Shown: positions 24,939-38,234, counted from the stretch's first letter. The stretch is 64,000 nt of DNA from Austropuccinia psidii (GCA_023105745.1 JALGQZ010000001.1:60427937-60491936), one strand, 5' to 3'. A program made the numbers and translations. The notes: a model not told the origin generated them from the letters alone.

Positions 24939-26847
24939 TGTAAGATGTGTCTATGAAATGTTTTGATAACATTACTATTAATCAACAGTACTATGACTGT
25001 TGTTATGAAATATAATAATAAAAATCATTATAACCAAAATTAAATAATGAATTAATTAATTAATTATTTTTTTACTTGTTATACACTACTAGTGATTATA
25101 ACAGTAAGCAGTAATTGTCTACTAGAATCAATTACAAGTAGTATTTCATAATAAAACTTCTTTGTTAAAAAAATAAAGTTGTTTTAATATATAATTATCT
25201 TATGTAGGAATAATCATGAATGATATTCTTGAAGAAAACAATTACTAGAGAAAAACGTTTAAGAGTTAAGATAAATCACTGACTAATACTCCAAAGAGCT
25301 TATCTAAGATGAAAGTAGAGAAATTTGACAGATAATTGTGGATTTAAAGGATCAAAAATCAATATATAACAGTATTACAACAAGATATAGCTTATTTCTA
25401 TGACTTCAAGTCTATCTGATTGATTCTGAAAAAATAAAAAACTCAAGAAAGGTTTTAACTAATACTTACTTGTTGGTAATAAAGGTATAATTGAATAATG
25501 TGATGATTTGGAAAAAACAGCAAGAGGAGGCCTCTTTTAAGTTTAAGACAGCTCACAGAGGCGTGCAATAGAGAAAAATGAAAAACCAATCAGTCCGAAA
25601 ATAATAAAACTTTTTGGATTATTGCTTGTATCATCTGTTGTCATGTACAATTATCATAATTACTTAATTGAGGCTTTTATGTGCCTACCAACCCATTTAT
25701 GGTGCGAATAAAAGGATTAACAACTGTGAATCTTCTTTCATTCCAAAATAATCATTTATTTCTCAAAGGTATCAATGTTATTGGAATTTCCATCACCAAA
25801 TCTATTTTCTGTAAAGCTTTAAAGCTTCTGTGTATCACATGGAATCACCAAAAATGGACTGTGAGTAAAGCTTTGAATTTTAATTGTAAAAGTAGAATTA
25901 TTTTTTGTTTTTATGTGAATTATACAGTTCTCTATTGTTACAGAAAGTTTCAGAAAGATTAATTAAGAATTGTATTTCTAATGAATTTTTGAAGTTTTTA
26001 CTTCATTTCTATGTAGAATTGCAAATAGCACTATAAGGCTGGTTGCTTTGAGGTAAATAAATGGATACTAGTCCAAATAGGGTTTGAAATACTCTTTTGG
26101 GGCTTATCCATGAAATTTCATTAAGAATCGACAAGGTTACAGGAGTATAAGTTTCTCTTTACCTCCTTGGCACATACAAATAGCAGCTTATTTGCAATTA
26201 TCATATGATTTACTGAAGTTGTGACATGGTAACCAAGTTCCCAAAAGGTTTGAGTTTACTAATTGGGCCAAGATCAGCCATGGATCCCAGATTTAGCATT
26301 GTCCATGCCTCAGAGGCCTCAGAAGTTGGGTACCCTGGCTCTCTTTAATGTTTTTTGTCCCCCTTGACTATTTTTCACCTCAAAAATAGAAATTCATGCT
26401 TCCAGTGAGATATTCACTCTGTGTGTACCAAACGTGTATGTAAGAATACCATAATATTAAGTGCCCAAAACATGAATAACATTATTCTTAGTGTATATCT
26501 AACATGGAATTTCGCACATTCCCATTATTTTGGCATGAAATTGAGAAAACCAAAATTTTCATGGATCATTTATGTGGTATTGAAGTGTTTTCCATAATAC
26601 CACCTCAAAGTTTTGATTTGAGCTTATTCACTCTATGGAGCTCCCCTAGGTGAAATATTGTGTAGAATCCAAATCTGGCCTTAAATAAATGGATTTACTA
26701 ACTCAATAAAACGTCATTCATCTTTTCTGAAATCAAAGATTATTTATTTTGAATCTATTCATGACTTATGGGTTATAAATAATTCACAATTTTCTTTAAG
26801 ATAATTGTGGCTTATTTGGCTATGTACAATATACCTCAATGCTCACA
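24939..26847 (-). repeat. 3' LTR of element 3 (family B)
   Basis: A 1909-bp LTR. Read on plus it runs from TGTAAGATGTGTC to CAATGCTCACA, the complement of the B LTR. It carries both conserved GC boxes: AAGAGGAGGCCTCTT at 25522-25536 and the CCTCAGAGG repeat at about 26308-26325. No gene is seen inside. Confidence 0.94.
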
Positions 26848-26859
26848 TCCCTTCCTACC
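26848..26859 (-). other. Polypurine tract of element 3
   Basis: On the minus strand GGTAGGAAGGGA directly precedes the 3' LTR start. Its position and composition match the tracts of elements 1 and A. Confidence 0.78.
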
Positions 26860-26989
26860 AAAAAAAAATAGTACTACAATTTTATCAATGGTATAAAGAA
26901 GAGAAAGGCCTTAAAGGGGGTTAATGTTTACTGTCCAACCTCTTTACATTACTCACATCAAGTAATTTAAAGAACATTTATAGACATCT

Positions 26990-29900
26990 TCAGGATTTTG
27001 GCCTTCTCTCATGTTTAAATCTTGTTAAGAGTTCATCTGAGTCAGGTATTTCTGATTCTTCCAGCCATTCATCTTCATGTACTGGATTTCTATATCTGAC
27101 AAGATATTCTCTTTGATTTTTACCCCTAAGTCTCCTTTCTTTAATGACTTTCTTTATCTTTTTGTCTTCATTCTGTTCCACTGGTGGTACAGTCAAAGGA
27201 GTTGGGTTCCTTAAAGGAAACTATTCTTTGTCAGCTGGTTGATAAGGGTTTATCAAGCCGCCTGGAAAAGTGGGGCATTTACTTTCCAATTCACAACTCA
27301 ATTCCACTTGAAATGCATTGGTTCCATGTAAGGAAACATTAAAAAAGGTTCAACATCAAAAGCTTTAAGTTTATTTGGTCCTTTGGTATTATTAAAATTC
27401 AAGGTTTAAGCCAGAACTAAGTCCCCTACTTTGAAGTCTGGTACTTTGTGACTTTTGTCCCACTTCTGTTTTGCATAGTCAAAAGCGTCATTCATACTAT
27501 GTTTTGCATGATTTTTCACTTCATCAAGCATTATATTGAATCTGGAAGCTTTAGTATGAATTTCAATCAAGTATTTCCTCAGCGTGTCTGCAGGGAGTCT
27601 TGGATTCCATCCTGTTTCTACCATAGCAGGAGTTTGACCTGTGGAAGAATGGACTGATGTATTATATGCCAATTCTAATGCAGGTATTGGAGTGCACCAG
27701 TCATTGTTAAAGCCATCTGAGTCTTTGAATTCTAATCCAGAAGCACAAAATCTCCTGATTATGTCTTCCCAAGTTTGAATCATTCTCTCTGATAGCCCAT
27801 CTGTTTGAGGGTGATATGCTGTAGAAAATGATAACTTAGTCCCAAAACATTTATGAAGATTGGTCCAAAGTGCAGATGTGAACTTGGGATCTCTGTCACT
27901 TATTATATTCTTCAATAATTCTGTATGAGAAATAACTCTACTCCATAGAAGAAGAGCTGTATCCATAGCTGTGTCATCTTTATGACTGTCACAACCATGG
28001 CAATTACCCTCCTGGACTCCATATGGCATATCAGTGCCATATCAATCTTATGGAAATTTGGTCATATCCAAAATCACTGGCCAAATTGGCCCTCATCTAT
28101 TCTGGCCTTTTATGGTCATTTCACTCCTGGGGCCAGGTTCACTATCATCAGGCCTTTCCAGGCAATTATTTGCTTTTGGGCACTTTCAGTTATTTTACAG
28201 TCAACAAGTAAAATACAGCCCAAAAGCCTGAATTTGGGTTTTAAGCTTTGAGTACAGTTTTGGCCATTTTCCGCATTTTTGCTGTATTCAGCTGAATATG
28301 CCATTATCCCATGTATTATGGGAAATAGGTCCAAAAGGCCATCTCAGGCCTTTTGGGGCTTAATTGCCAGTTTTGTGCATTTTGTGCATTTTTGTGCACT
28401 TTGCGCAAATAGAGTTTGAAAGCTGTATAAGCTGTATTTGGCCAGAAAACCAAAATTGGCCAATACACCCAGAAACACCTTGTCACCTTTGAAGTCACCC
28501 AAAACCCAATCTTCACTCTCATCCTCCTCACTTCACTCACAAAGACCTTTGGCCACTTTCACCCTTCAGCAACTCAAATTGTCATAAATGGTGTTATACA
28601 CCCTTCTGCACCTTTTTTCACCATCAATTCAATGGTGTCAATATCAGAGGAGTAATTCAACATTCCATAAGTCACAAAAGTGTCCTGTCATCCAGAGGAC
28701 CCATCAAGGCTCAAGTTCAGGTGTAATTTCTCAAAGACCAATGGCGCCACCAGGAATTCATTGGTTATTCTCACTTCAAGTATTCAACTCCAAGGGAATA
28801 CTGTCAATTCTTTCCCAAGGTGTATTGAAGAGGCAGTTCTAAAAAATTTGTCAAGTGTCAATGCTCCATCAATCTAACTTGGCAACCACATTCATTTCAA
28901 TACAATATGGATTCATCAAGACCTGTATTTAAATCATACATCATGTGAAAATCATTCAACACAGTTAATTTCCCAATCTGGAAAGGTATACACTTCATCA
29001 AGCTATCAATACAGCTTCAAGGATTCAATAAAGACCAGCTGTGAGCCTCAAGAAGTCAAGCTCTCACCTTTTCACATATACCAGCCTCCTTTGACCTTTG
29101 GGGGTTTTCCCCCAGTTAATTAATATATTTTGAATTTATTTTATCTTTATTTATCTCATCATTTTTGTTAAGTAAATACTGATATTATCAAGTCAGTCAT
29201 TTAGCACCTTTTATATTTTCTTTCTTCACCTGTCAATGGATATTTGGTGGTAATATCCTTACTAATTCCATTGTTCATTTTGGCAGGTTGAAACAGTGAT
29301 TAAGGACTTACTTGGTTGGCTCTTTGGCCATTTGTCTTCCCATTTCTCTTATTGCATCTCATCTTTGTACTTGCATTTTTCTTAGAGAAGTTCAATCATT
29401 CATTCTTTTGGAGTATTTCAAGTGATTTCCCCAATTGCTGAGTGCCAGGAAACTCTTGTTTTTCTGTCCAAGAGCCCCTGTGACAATGCCATGGTAATAA
29501 TATGGGAGTCTTGCTATATATGTCTACAATTACTAAACAAGCATTATGACTTTTCTCACCACTTGGAAGAAGTGCTGTGACCCAATCAATGTGAAAAACT
29601 TCCCAAGGGGATTTTGGTTCTTGAATATGACTCATTAATCCAAATTTCTTGCCTGTCCCCCTGTGTGCCTTTTGGCATCTATCACAGGTGTGGCAATATT
29701 CAATGGTTTCTTTTCTTCAAAATGGCCACCATGTGCAGTTCTTCACTTTTTCAAGTCGTCTGTCTTCTGAAAGGTGTCCAGAGTAGATGATATCATGGCA
29801 TTCATGAAGAATGGTATTGATAAGAAATCTGCTAAACAATTTCATTACACAAGAATGTTTGGTTTTGTGGTAAATAATACCATCAATCAAGTGAAATCTT

Positions 29901-32210
29901 CCTTTAGAATAGGAATTATTCCAAAGTTCATCCATTGCATTTACTAACGATGTATCTTTGCAGTCTTTATCTAATAAGGAAGTCAAGATATGGCAATTAT
30001 TGTCTTGCATATAAGATTCTCTGACTTCTTCAAAGAATTCAGTCCCAATATCAGTTATGTTAATTCCTTCAATTGTAATCTTTGGTTCTGCTTCCAAAGG
30101 TACATAAGCTGGGCTATCAGGAGTATTGGCTAATTCCCACCTGCTAAGTCCATCAGAATTCTTGTGAATGATTCCTGCTTTATGAACTATAGTCATGTTT
30201 CCTCTATATTCTCGAATGGCTATTTGCCATCTCAACATATTTCTGTTGGGAGTTTTCATGTTAAAGAGTGATTTCATGGCATTACAGTCAGTTATCACCT
30301 CAAAAACACTGCCATCAAGATAATAGTGTAATTTCTAAAGTGCCCATACCAAACATAAGCACTCCATTTGGCTTGCACCATATCTGGCTTTTTTTGGTTT
30401 GATTTTTCTTGAGATGGAAGAAACTGGTCCTTCTGTAGGTTTGTAATAAATAATTTGGACTTGATGTAGGGCTGCCCCTGATGCATCTCCACATTCATCA
30501 AGGAACAATTTCAAATTTATATTCCAGTCAGGCATGAGGAGTAAAGGTGCTTCTTTACAAACTTTCCTTATCTTCTCATAAGCTTCAATCCCTTCCCGTG
30601 TCATCTCAAATACTCTGTTGATCACAGATTCTATAGAGTGACTTGGCTAGAATTGCAAAGTCTTTTATGTGTTGCCTGTAATAACTGACAAAGCCAAGAA
30701 AAAAGATCATATCTTTCTTATTTTGGGGTATTGGCCTAAGTAACACTGCTGCCATTCATTTTTGTCAATACCCAAGCTTGAACCAGAAACAATACGTCCT
30801 GAAGCTTGGAGTTCTTCAAAGCCAAAATTACATTTCTTGAGTGAAATATTCATATCCCCTCTTGTACCTTTGTCAAATACTCTTGCAAGTCTTTCAAGGT
30901 GCAAAGACCATGAGTCAGAAAATATGATAATAGCATCAATATAAATGATAAGCCACCCTTCATACAATTCTGTAGCAAAGATGGTATTCATCATTATTTG
31001 ATAATGAGATGGTGCATTTTGAATACCAAATGGAACTCTAAGATACTCATAGATACCACAGTGAGTGATAATTCTAAGTAATTTCCTAGCTTTGGGTGTC
31101 AAAGCATTTTGATGAAAGCCTTTCAATGCATCCATGGATGTTATATACTTGGATTTAGCCAATTGGGTCAAGATTTCTTGAACTCTAGGAATTGGATATC
31201 TATCTGGAACTGTGTAGGTATTAAATTCTCTAAAATCTCCAACCATCCTTGATATATCATTATGCCAAGAAATAATAACAGGTGTTGTCACTTCAACTTC
31301 TTCATTATGGCCTATTTTCCTTAGTAAACCAAGTTGGATCAACTATTGGATATGTTTTCCAAGGCCTCTCTAGCTCTGGGACTGGCTGCATAAGCTGGTA
31401 TTCTAAGGAATGGAGGGTATGGTCTGTCAATATTAAGAGTAATATCAACTTCATGCCCTTTGATAGAACCTAATGGTTCATTATCAGAAGCAAAGCAATT
31501 CTTATATTTGTATAAAACATCAATAAGGTCATGCCTAATCTTTGGTGATAATGATGGATTAATTTGTGCTTCAACAAGTTGATTAGCCACAAATTCTTCC
31601 TTATAAGTATCCTTAACAGAACATATTACAGATATTTGCTTGGGCATATTGGAAAAAGAATATATTTGTCTTTTGTTTTCTCCAATTGTGAAATATCTTT
31701 CTTTAAGATTATTGATGTCAATTACAAAATATTAAAGTAATCATTTCCAAGAATAATGTGCTGAGATGTGCAATTGGCCATTACTACAATCTCAGTTTTC
31801 ATTCTTACACTTCCTGCGTGATGTGAAAATACAATATTAGTGTCCAATATGCCCAAAGGGTACTTATTATTACTGGCACTACTAAATTGTACACCCTCTA
31901 TTGGTAATAGATGGATTTTCAATCCAGGGAGTATGGCTTGAAGATAATCTTTGCCTACACAAGTGCAAAATTCTCCTGTATCCAAATTTACTTTGGCTTC
32001 AATATCATTCATCAGGATTGATATGATACAAGATGCTCCAGCAGTTTATCCTTTACCTCTAGCAGGTTTGGTTTTACACATTCTGGCATCCTGAATATTT
32101 ATCAGGTTATGAAATTCCTCACTTTACTGTGGCAAGTGAGTATGGACTTCTGTTACCTCAAAGAAAGCTGTAATTTGTTCAATGGGATAGTCCTCTACTG
32201 GTGCATCCTC
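26990..32210 (-). pseudogene. Pol of element 3, decayed and split by solo LTR D
   Basis: The protease (32012-31722) has an intact LDTG in VNLDTGEFCTC. RT is spread over two frames (31647-31339 and 31342-30707). Motif A is present (YITSMDALKGF), but YIDD reads YIDA at about 30932-30943. RNase H (30625-30335) has [15 protein letters not shown] long open stretch 30298-29717 covers the RNase H end, the tether and the integrase zinc-binding region. The integrase core starts at 29635 (FHIDWVTALLPSG) and is cut at 29486 by solo LTR D in the P-C-H-K-D-D codons. It resumes at 27986 with ISDRDPKF and TDGLSERM, so all three catalytic acids remain across the split. The tail 27196-26990 ends in the chromodomain-like QREYLVRYRNP...DEWLEES. 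Confidence 0.9.
27987..29485 (+). mobile_element. Solo LTR D inserted in element 3 integrase
   Basis: A 1499-bp LTR from TGTCACAACCATGG to AGCCCCTGTGACA. The flanks are ATGAC (27982-27986) and ATGCC (29486-29490), a duplication with one mismatch. It is collinear with the LTR at 20371-21862 and related to LTR E. It lies in plus orientation, opposite to its host. A reading frame that appears to start inside it at 28029 and run into integrase is a chimera created by the insertion. A GGCC-rich block spans about 28030-28450. Confidence 0.94.
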
Positions 32211-34214
32211 AGAGATTGCAGAATCTAGGTCAGATTCTTCTTTCTCTTCAGTACACTGAAATTCTTCAATTAATTGAACTTCATTAATATTTGCCTTTTT
32301 GGTGCAATTTTAGGCCAAATGTGAAGTGCTTCCACATTTATGACAATTCAAAACAGGTCTTTCGGGCCTCTTATCTTCTCTGGCAGTTTTAAAGACCATT
32401 TTGGATTCCATAGGGACTCTAGTCCACGTTTTACCAATTCTTGTCCTAGTAATGATATCTTCCATGGCATTGATGTAGTCTTTTGTTGAACAGGGTTGTA
32501 TGCATCTGCACTTGATAGAATGTTCTAGTTCTCCTCCACATTTTCTTAATACTTTCATATTAATCATAGAGTCAGACATAGCTGGGTGTAAGGCAAATAA
32601 TCTGTCTTTCTGTTTAAGCAACCAATTAAGTGGTTTATCCTTTTCTGAGTTAAAAATGGCACTTTCAAAAGCATTTTCCATTTGAAATCTCCAATAATTG
32701 TTAGCAAATTTGGGGATTATTTCACATTACCACCAAGGCCAATAATGTTTACCATAATCTAGTGTCATTTTTTAATACCATTTCTTTCACGTTCTTGTAA
32801 ACAAAGAGTGTAGCTTCCCCACTATGATTTCATCAGGTATGTGAAAATATTCTTGCAACATATGAATGGTTCTGATGAGCTCAATATGATTTTATTTTCC
32901 TTCACCAGACAATGTTGGCCATTATTCCAGTTTCGGAATATATTTTGCACACACAGGTTTTTCTCCTAAAAATGAGTCCAAACTTCCTTTAACAGAAGGT
33001 TTTTATTCAGTCAAAGGTGTAGAATGTCTTGGCGTATTTGGTCCATAATTCTTATGAATTTGTTCTACATTTGAAATGATTTCATTCTTTTAATTCTGCC
33101 TTTCACTGTCACTTTTTTCCAAATGTGTGGCAAACTGATTGGTATTTTTAATTATTTCCAAGACATGAGCTTTCAGAATTTTAATTTGATCGTTGGTTTT
33201 TAAAATGGAAAGATCTTCCATTTCATAATTTTGGAATTGATGTTTAATTTAAATTCTGTAACATGTATTGGTAATTGAATTAATCTGACATTTGTCAACT
33301 GATACCACTCAGTATACGTTTTGTCATTTCTTTTCAATTCACTCATGTCTGATATTACTTTATTTAACTTTGCATCAAATTTGCCAAGTTCTACATCAAT
33401 ACTACATTTAACAAAATGTATTTCATCTATTATTTGTGTGGAAAAGTCCTGTGCCTCCTTTCCTTCTCTTTTACTTGGAATTCCATAAGAGTCCTGGCCA
33501 TATTGAAGACACTGTCCATGGCTGAATGCTCCAATTTGGGTGTCCTGTACCCTTGTGGGTAAGGTCTGTGCCAATTTGCTTTGTCTTTGCCCTTGCCCTG
33601 ATTGGTCTTGGGACCTCTCTGCTTCTTCTGAGATCCTTTGGGCTTGTTTTTGGACACTTCTGGAGCTGGTTTGTAGCTGATAGACGCCACTGGGCCTTCT
33701 GTCTCCAAAGCTTGAGTCATTTCCAACTCCCTCTTCTGGTCTATTGATAAAAAGACTTTTGTTCTTCAAGCAATCCTTTATCTTTTTGATTTTGTCTTTG
33801 CAAGACTATGGGATCCAACCGGCTAAGAGTTCTAGGTTCTTCTCCTGACCCAGAAAGCTGTTGATGTGTAAGTAGGAGTTCATGGCCCCCTGCAAAAGGC
33901 TTGGGAATATTTCCCACTCCTCTTCTTTGGCTTCTCTGAACCAATTTTTGCATTGGCATTGATAAATTTCTATTTCTGCCACTTCAAAGTGGTTCAGTCC
34001 TTAAAATAATATAATGAATTCGTCCAGATCTAGAATTCCCATCAAATGTTGTGGGTACAGACTTTGGGGAATTGGGGGCAACTCTGGCATCCTCCAGATG
34101 TGTCTTTCTTGAGGAAGATTTGACACTTCTGGATTTGGTCTTGCCTATTCCTTGTCCACATCCATCTGGTTGGACTGAATATTTGCTTCCATTTCTGGTG
34201 TGCACCATTTTCAC
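32211..34214 (-). pseudogene. Gag of element 3, decayed
   Basis: Gag starts at 34214 (MVHTRNGS), about 510 bp after the primer-binding site. The N-terminal part is basic, Ser/Gln-rich and probably disordered. A TGA interrupts it near 33983, a one-base shift falls near 33750 and another near 33283. The open stretch 33769-33200 carries the segment collinear with the start of the window (LAQTLPTRVQDTQIGAFS) and a coiled-coil-like region. The capsid part is preserved in 32681-32310. The zinc knuckle keeps its His (CHKCGSTSHLA), but a TAA replaces a codon before the last Cys at about 32310. Gag and protease are in the same frame from 32681 to 31722. Confidence 0.85.
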
Positions 34215-34728
34215 GTCAATTCAAGAGAAAAAGTGAAATAAAAGGGCAGAACAACACACCTCTTGGTGGTAATTTAGCTTGTTCTGTTCTGAATAAAGTG
34301 CCTCTTTTAGAAATTTGCACTTCAATGCTCTCTCAAGATTTGGCTTCTGAAGATTATGGATTAGCAATATATCTCTTACTGAGCTTATTACCAGATGAAC
34401 TGTATTTTATTAAAGACACTAGAAAAAAAATATAAAAGAGAAAAATATTAAAAAATTATCCTGTTCAAAGAAAGAAAATTAAAATTCAAGATTTTGATCC
34501 AAAATGAATTTGGAGTAACTCAAAGAATAATTTTATAAGTTTTTGAAAGTGAATAAGCAATGTCTGAAACAATATAAAATTAAACCAAATTCCTCAAGAA
34601 AAAGATTTTAAAAAGAATTTCAAAAATAAAAATTATTTTAACTTCAAATTGAAAGAAAAAAACTTATTGAATTAATATATTTTAGAGCTTAAAAATATAT
34701 TAATTGCGGGTACAAGGTTCAAAAAACA

Positions 34729-34742
34729 CGGCCAGGCCCCCA
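34729..34742 (-). other. Primer-binding site of element 3
   Basis: On the minus strand TGGGGGCCTGGCCG starts 2 bp after the 5' LTR. The first eight bases TGGGGGCC are identical to the site at 42247 in element A. A tRNA with 3' end GGCCCCCA is implied, with C before CCA. I could not assign the tRNA. Confidence 0.7.
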
Positions 34743-34744
34743 AA

Positions 34745-36625
34745 CGTAAGATGTGTCTATGAAACGTGTTGATAATATTACTATTAATCAACAGTACTAT
34801 GACTGTTCTTATGAAATATAATAATAAAAATTATTATAACCACAATTAAATATTTAATTATTTCTTTTACTTGTTACACACTACTAGTTATTATAACAGT
34901 AAGCAGTAATTGTCTACTAGAATTAATTACAAGAAGTATTTAATAATAAAACTTCTTTATTGAAATAATAAAATTATTTTGATAGATAATTATGAATGAT
35001 ATTCTTGAAGAAAACAATTACTAGAGAAAAACATTTAATAGTTAAGATAAATCACTCACTAATACTCCAAAGAACCTATCAAAGATAAAAGTAGAGAAGT
35101 TTGATGGATAATTGTGGATTTAAAGGATTAAGAATGGATATATAACAGTATTACAACAAGATATAGTTTATTTCTATTATTTCAAATCTATCTGATTGAT
35201 TTTGAAAGAATAAAAAACTCAAGAAAGGTTTTAACTAATACTTACTTGTTGGTAATAAAGGTATAATTGAATGATGTGATGATTTGGAAAAAACAGCAAG
35301 AGGAGGCCTCTTTTAAGTCTAAGACAGCCCACAGAGGCGTTCCATGGAGCAAACTGAAAGTCTGGTGAGCAAGAAAACAATAAACCTTTTGGGATTATTG
35401 ATTGCATCATCTGTTGTCACATAAGATTATCATAATTACTTAATTGAGGCTTTTACGTGACTACCAACCCATTTATGGTTAAGAATAAAATGCATAAAAA
35501 CTTTAAATCTTCTTTTATTCCAAAATTATCATTTATCTCTCAAAGCTATCAATTCTATGGAAATTTTCATTACAGAATGTATTTTTTGTAAATTTTTAAA
35601 TATTCTGTGTTTCACGTGGAATCATCGCAAATTGACTGTAGGTAAAGCTTTTAATTTTACTTATAAAAGTATAATTATTTTTTGTTTTTATATAAACTAT
35701 ACCATTCCTAATTGTTGCTGAAGGTTACAGAAAGCTTCATCAAGAATTGTAGTTTCAATGAATTTTTGAAGTTTTTACTTCATTTCTACATAGAATTGCA
35801 AATAGCAGTTTATGGCTGGTTGCTATGAGGTAAATCAATGGATACTAGTCCAAAAAGGGTTTTAATTACTATTTTGGGATTTATATATGGAAATTCATTA
35901 ATAATTGACATGGATACAGGAGTCTAAGTTACTTTTTACCTCCTTGGCATGTCAAAATAGCAGCTTATTTGCAATTATCTTATGATTTACTAAAGTTGTG
36001 ACATAGTAACCAAGTTCCCAAAAAGTTTTAGTTTACTAATTGGGCCAAAACCAGCCATGGATCCCAGATTTAGAGCTGTCAACGCCTCAGAGGCCTCAGA
36101 AGTTGGGTACCCTGGCTCTTTTTGATGTCTTTTGTCCCCCTTGACTATTTTTTACATCAAAAATAGAAATTCATGCTGCAAGTGAGATATCCACTATGGG
36201 TGTACCAAAGGTGTATGTGAGAATACCATAATATTTATTGCCCAAAACATGCATAACACTATTCTTAGTGTATATTTCACATGGGATTTCTCACATTCCC
36301 ATTATTTTGGCGTGAAATTGAGAAAAACAAAAATTTTCATGGATCTTTTATGTGGTATTGAAGTATTTTCCATATTACCACCTCAAAGAGGTGATTTGAG
36401 CTTATTCACTCTATGGAGCTACCCTAGGTGAAATTTTGTGGAGAATCCAAATGTGGCCTTAAATCCATTGATTTACTTACTCAATAAAAATTTATTCATC
36501 TTTTCTGAAATCAAAAAAGATGAATTTTGAATATATGAATGACTTATGGGTTATTCATAATTCACAATTCATCTTCAAGGTAATTGTGGCCTATTTGTTA
36601 GTTCAAATATACCTCAAGGCTCACA
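34745..36625 (-). repeat. 5' LTR of element 3 (family B)
   Basis: An 1881-bp LTR. Read on plus it runs from CGTAAGATGTGTC (first base mutated from T) to CTCAAGGCTCACA. It is collinear with 24939-26847. It carries AAGAGGAGGCCTCTT at about 35298-35312 and the CCTCAGAGGCCTCAGA box at 36085-36100. As the 5' LTR it would contain the promoter, but I could not place a start site. Confidence 0.93.
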
Positions 36626-36652
36626 GGAGCTCACCATTCAAGGTGGGGGTAC

Positions 36653-38234
36653 TGTCACAACCATGAGAAGAATTCCCCTAATTGCGGTTTACAGCAATTT
36701 CAACCTGATCTGAATTGTGGCCAATTGACCTTCTGTGGTGTTTAAATGGCTTTTTGGCCACACCCACCTTTTATGGCCATTCATGGCAGGAAACTTCCTT
36801 TATGCCCCTCAGGCCATATCCTCCTATTTTGGCCCTTTTGGCCAATTCATTGCATCACAAAAACCCGGGCCCATTCCTTCAATTTTGGGCCTGGGGGTAT
36901 TGACCCCTTTAGCAATATCCAGGTCCCCTCACCCACCCCCTTTTATTAGGGAGTTTTAAGCCTATATGGCCTTTTTGAGCCATTTAGACCCCCTACAGTC
37001 TTTAGGCTGAATTCTGCAGCCCACAGGATGTGGGATTATTTAGGCCTGTTTTGGCCTAAATACAAGGTGGCAGTCCATCAGCCCCCAATGCCAGGTGGGC
37101 CTTCCTGAGCCCAAATTTGGCCCACAGGCCTCAAATTGGCCATAAATGACCATAGGCCCCAAGAATCCACCAATGGACTCTGGCAGCCACCAGCTCAGGT
37201 CCAGAAGGTTTTCCCCTCACCTCAAGGGAAACCTTTTCCCTCAGTTATGGACCCCCCACTGCAGGAAGCAGAAATGGGGCATATATGGTATTATATACTA
37301 TTATTCACCATTTCTCCTCAGCAATCCAATGGTTAATGTTTCAAGACTCAATTCCATTATTTAATGTCACTTCACCATCCCATCAGTCCATTTTAAAGTA
37401 AATACTCATCTTACTAAAGTTGGCAATTCATGGTGGAACCCGCAAGACCATTTTAGGATACCAATCACCTGACCCTTCAGGTGTTGGATTCTCATTTCAA
37501 CAGTATTCCCCCAAGGCAATTCTAGCCCAGTATTTTTCAAGGGAAGTTTCAAGAGGTTGTTCCTTATAAAAATCAGTTGTCAAGGCATCAAGAACTCTAA
37601 AACTCCTTGAACAACTCACTTGGTCCATACAGGCTGTATCCAGGCAACCTATATGGAATTGGCCCTTCTGGGCTGATTCATATTCCACTGTGGGAATTAA
37701 AAGCACACAGTTCATTTCTCAAGATGGGGAGATCTTGATTGAACCAAGCTTTTAATACAGCTAGGTGATAAGCTCTCCAGGATCATTGCTCAACTTTTCA
37801 CATATAATTGCCACCCTTTCACCGCTGGGGACTTTTTCCCCAGTTAATTAATATACTGGATTTATTTTTATTATTAATTTCTTTTTGTTCTAAAAAGTAA
37901 ATACTGATATTCTTAAGTCAGTCATTTGCACTTTTCTCTTCATCTGTCAGTGGATATTTGTGATCATATCCTTTACTAATTCCATTTTTTTTCTGGAAGG
38001 TTGAAACAGTAAATTGTGGATTAATTTGGTTGGCTCTTTGGCATTTGGATTTTCTTTATTATCCTTGACCCTTGGCCTCATTCTTATATTTTGGAGTATC
38101 TTCAGCTTGCTCGTATTATTTACATTAAAGAAATATATTCTTCCTTTATTTCTTTATCTTTTTGGTTCCCTCCAAGTGAGCTCTTGATTCCTGAGTTCAA
38201 GGCCACTATTTTTTCCCCAAGAGCCCCTGTGACA
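36653..38234 (+). repeat. 3' LTR of element F (type E)
   Basis: A 1582-bp LTR from TGTCACAACCATGAGAAG to AGAGCCCCTGTGACA, directly after the purine-rich AGGTGGGGGTAC. A second, minus-strand copy lies at 18773-20250. It shares its ends and its 3' third with LTR D but differs in the middle. Dense GGCC motifs occur at about 36710-37150. Confidence 0.88.

Larger units (their letters stand above)
24939..36625 (-). mobile_element. Element 3: complete minus-strand Ty3/Gypsy (family B LTRs) with GGAGC duplication
   Basis: An 11.7-kb unit with two LTRs (24939-26847 and 34745-36625) and a perfect target duplication GGAGC (24934-24938 and 36626-36630). It has a primer-binding site, gag, pol and a polypurine tract in the expected minus-strand order. 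It is inserted in the 3' region of element F and carries a plus-strand solo LTR D in its integrase (27987-29485). By eye its two LTRs differ by roughly a tenth, so it is not recent. Gag and pol contain stops and frameshifts. Confidence 0.95.
20251..38234 (+). mobile_element. Element F: chromodomain Ty3/Gypsy of a second lineage, right part
   Basis: Pol remnants run from RT to a canonical chromodomain (20251-24174). They are followed by a non-coding 3' region, a polypurine tract AGGTGGGGGTAC at 36641-36652 and an LTR E (36653-38234). The unit is interrupted by solo LTR D (20371-21862) and by element 3 (24939-36625). Joining across element 3 gives a continuous ...GCTCAGGAGCTCACC... 3' region. 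The 5' half lies left of the window. TCTTG (38235-38239) is its predicted target duplication. Confidence 0.85.

Noticed and set aside
27406..28029. Apparent 207-codon frame starting inside solo LTR D and running into integrase
   Set aside because: Its first residues come from the inserted LTR. The true integrase part begins at 27986, so the frame is an insertion chimera.
33430..33726. 98-codon minus-strand frame overlapping element 3 gag (Lys/Pro-rich product)
   Set aside because: The other frame (33769-33200) runs into the coiled-coil region and keeps the collinear Gag order. The same alternative frame in element 1 has a stop at once. I treat it as a shadow of gag.
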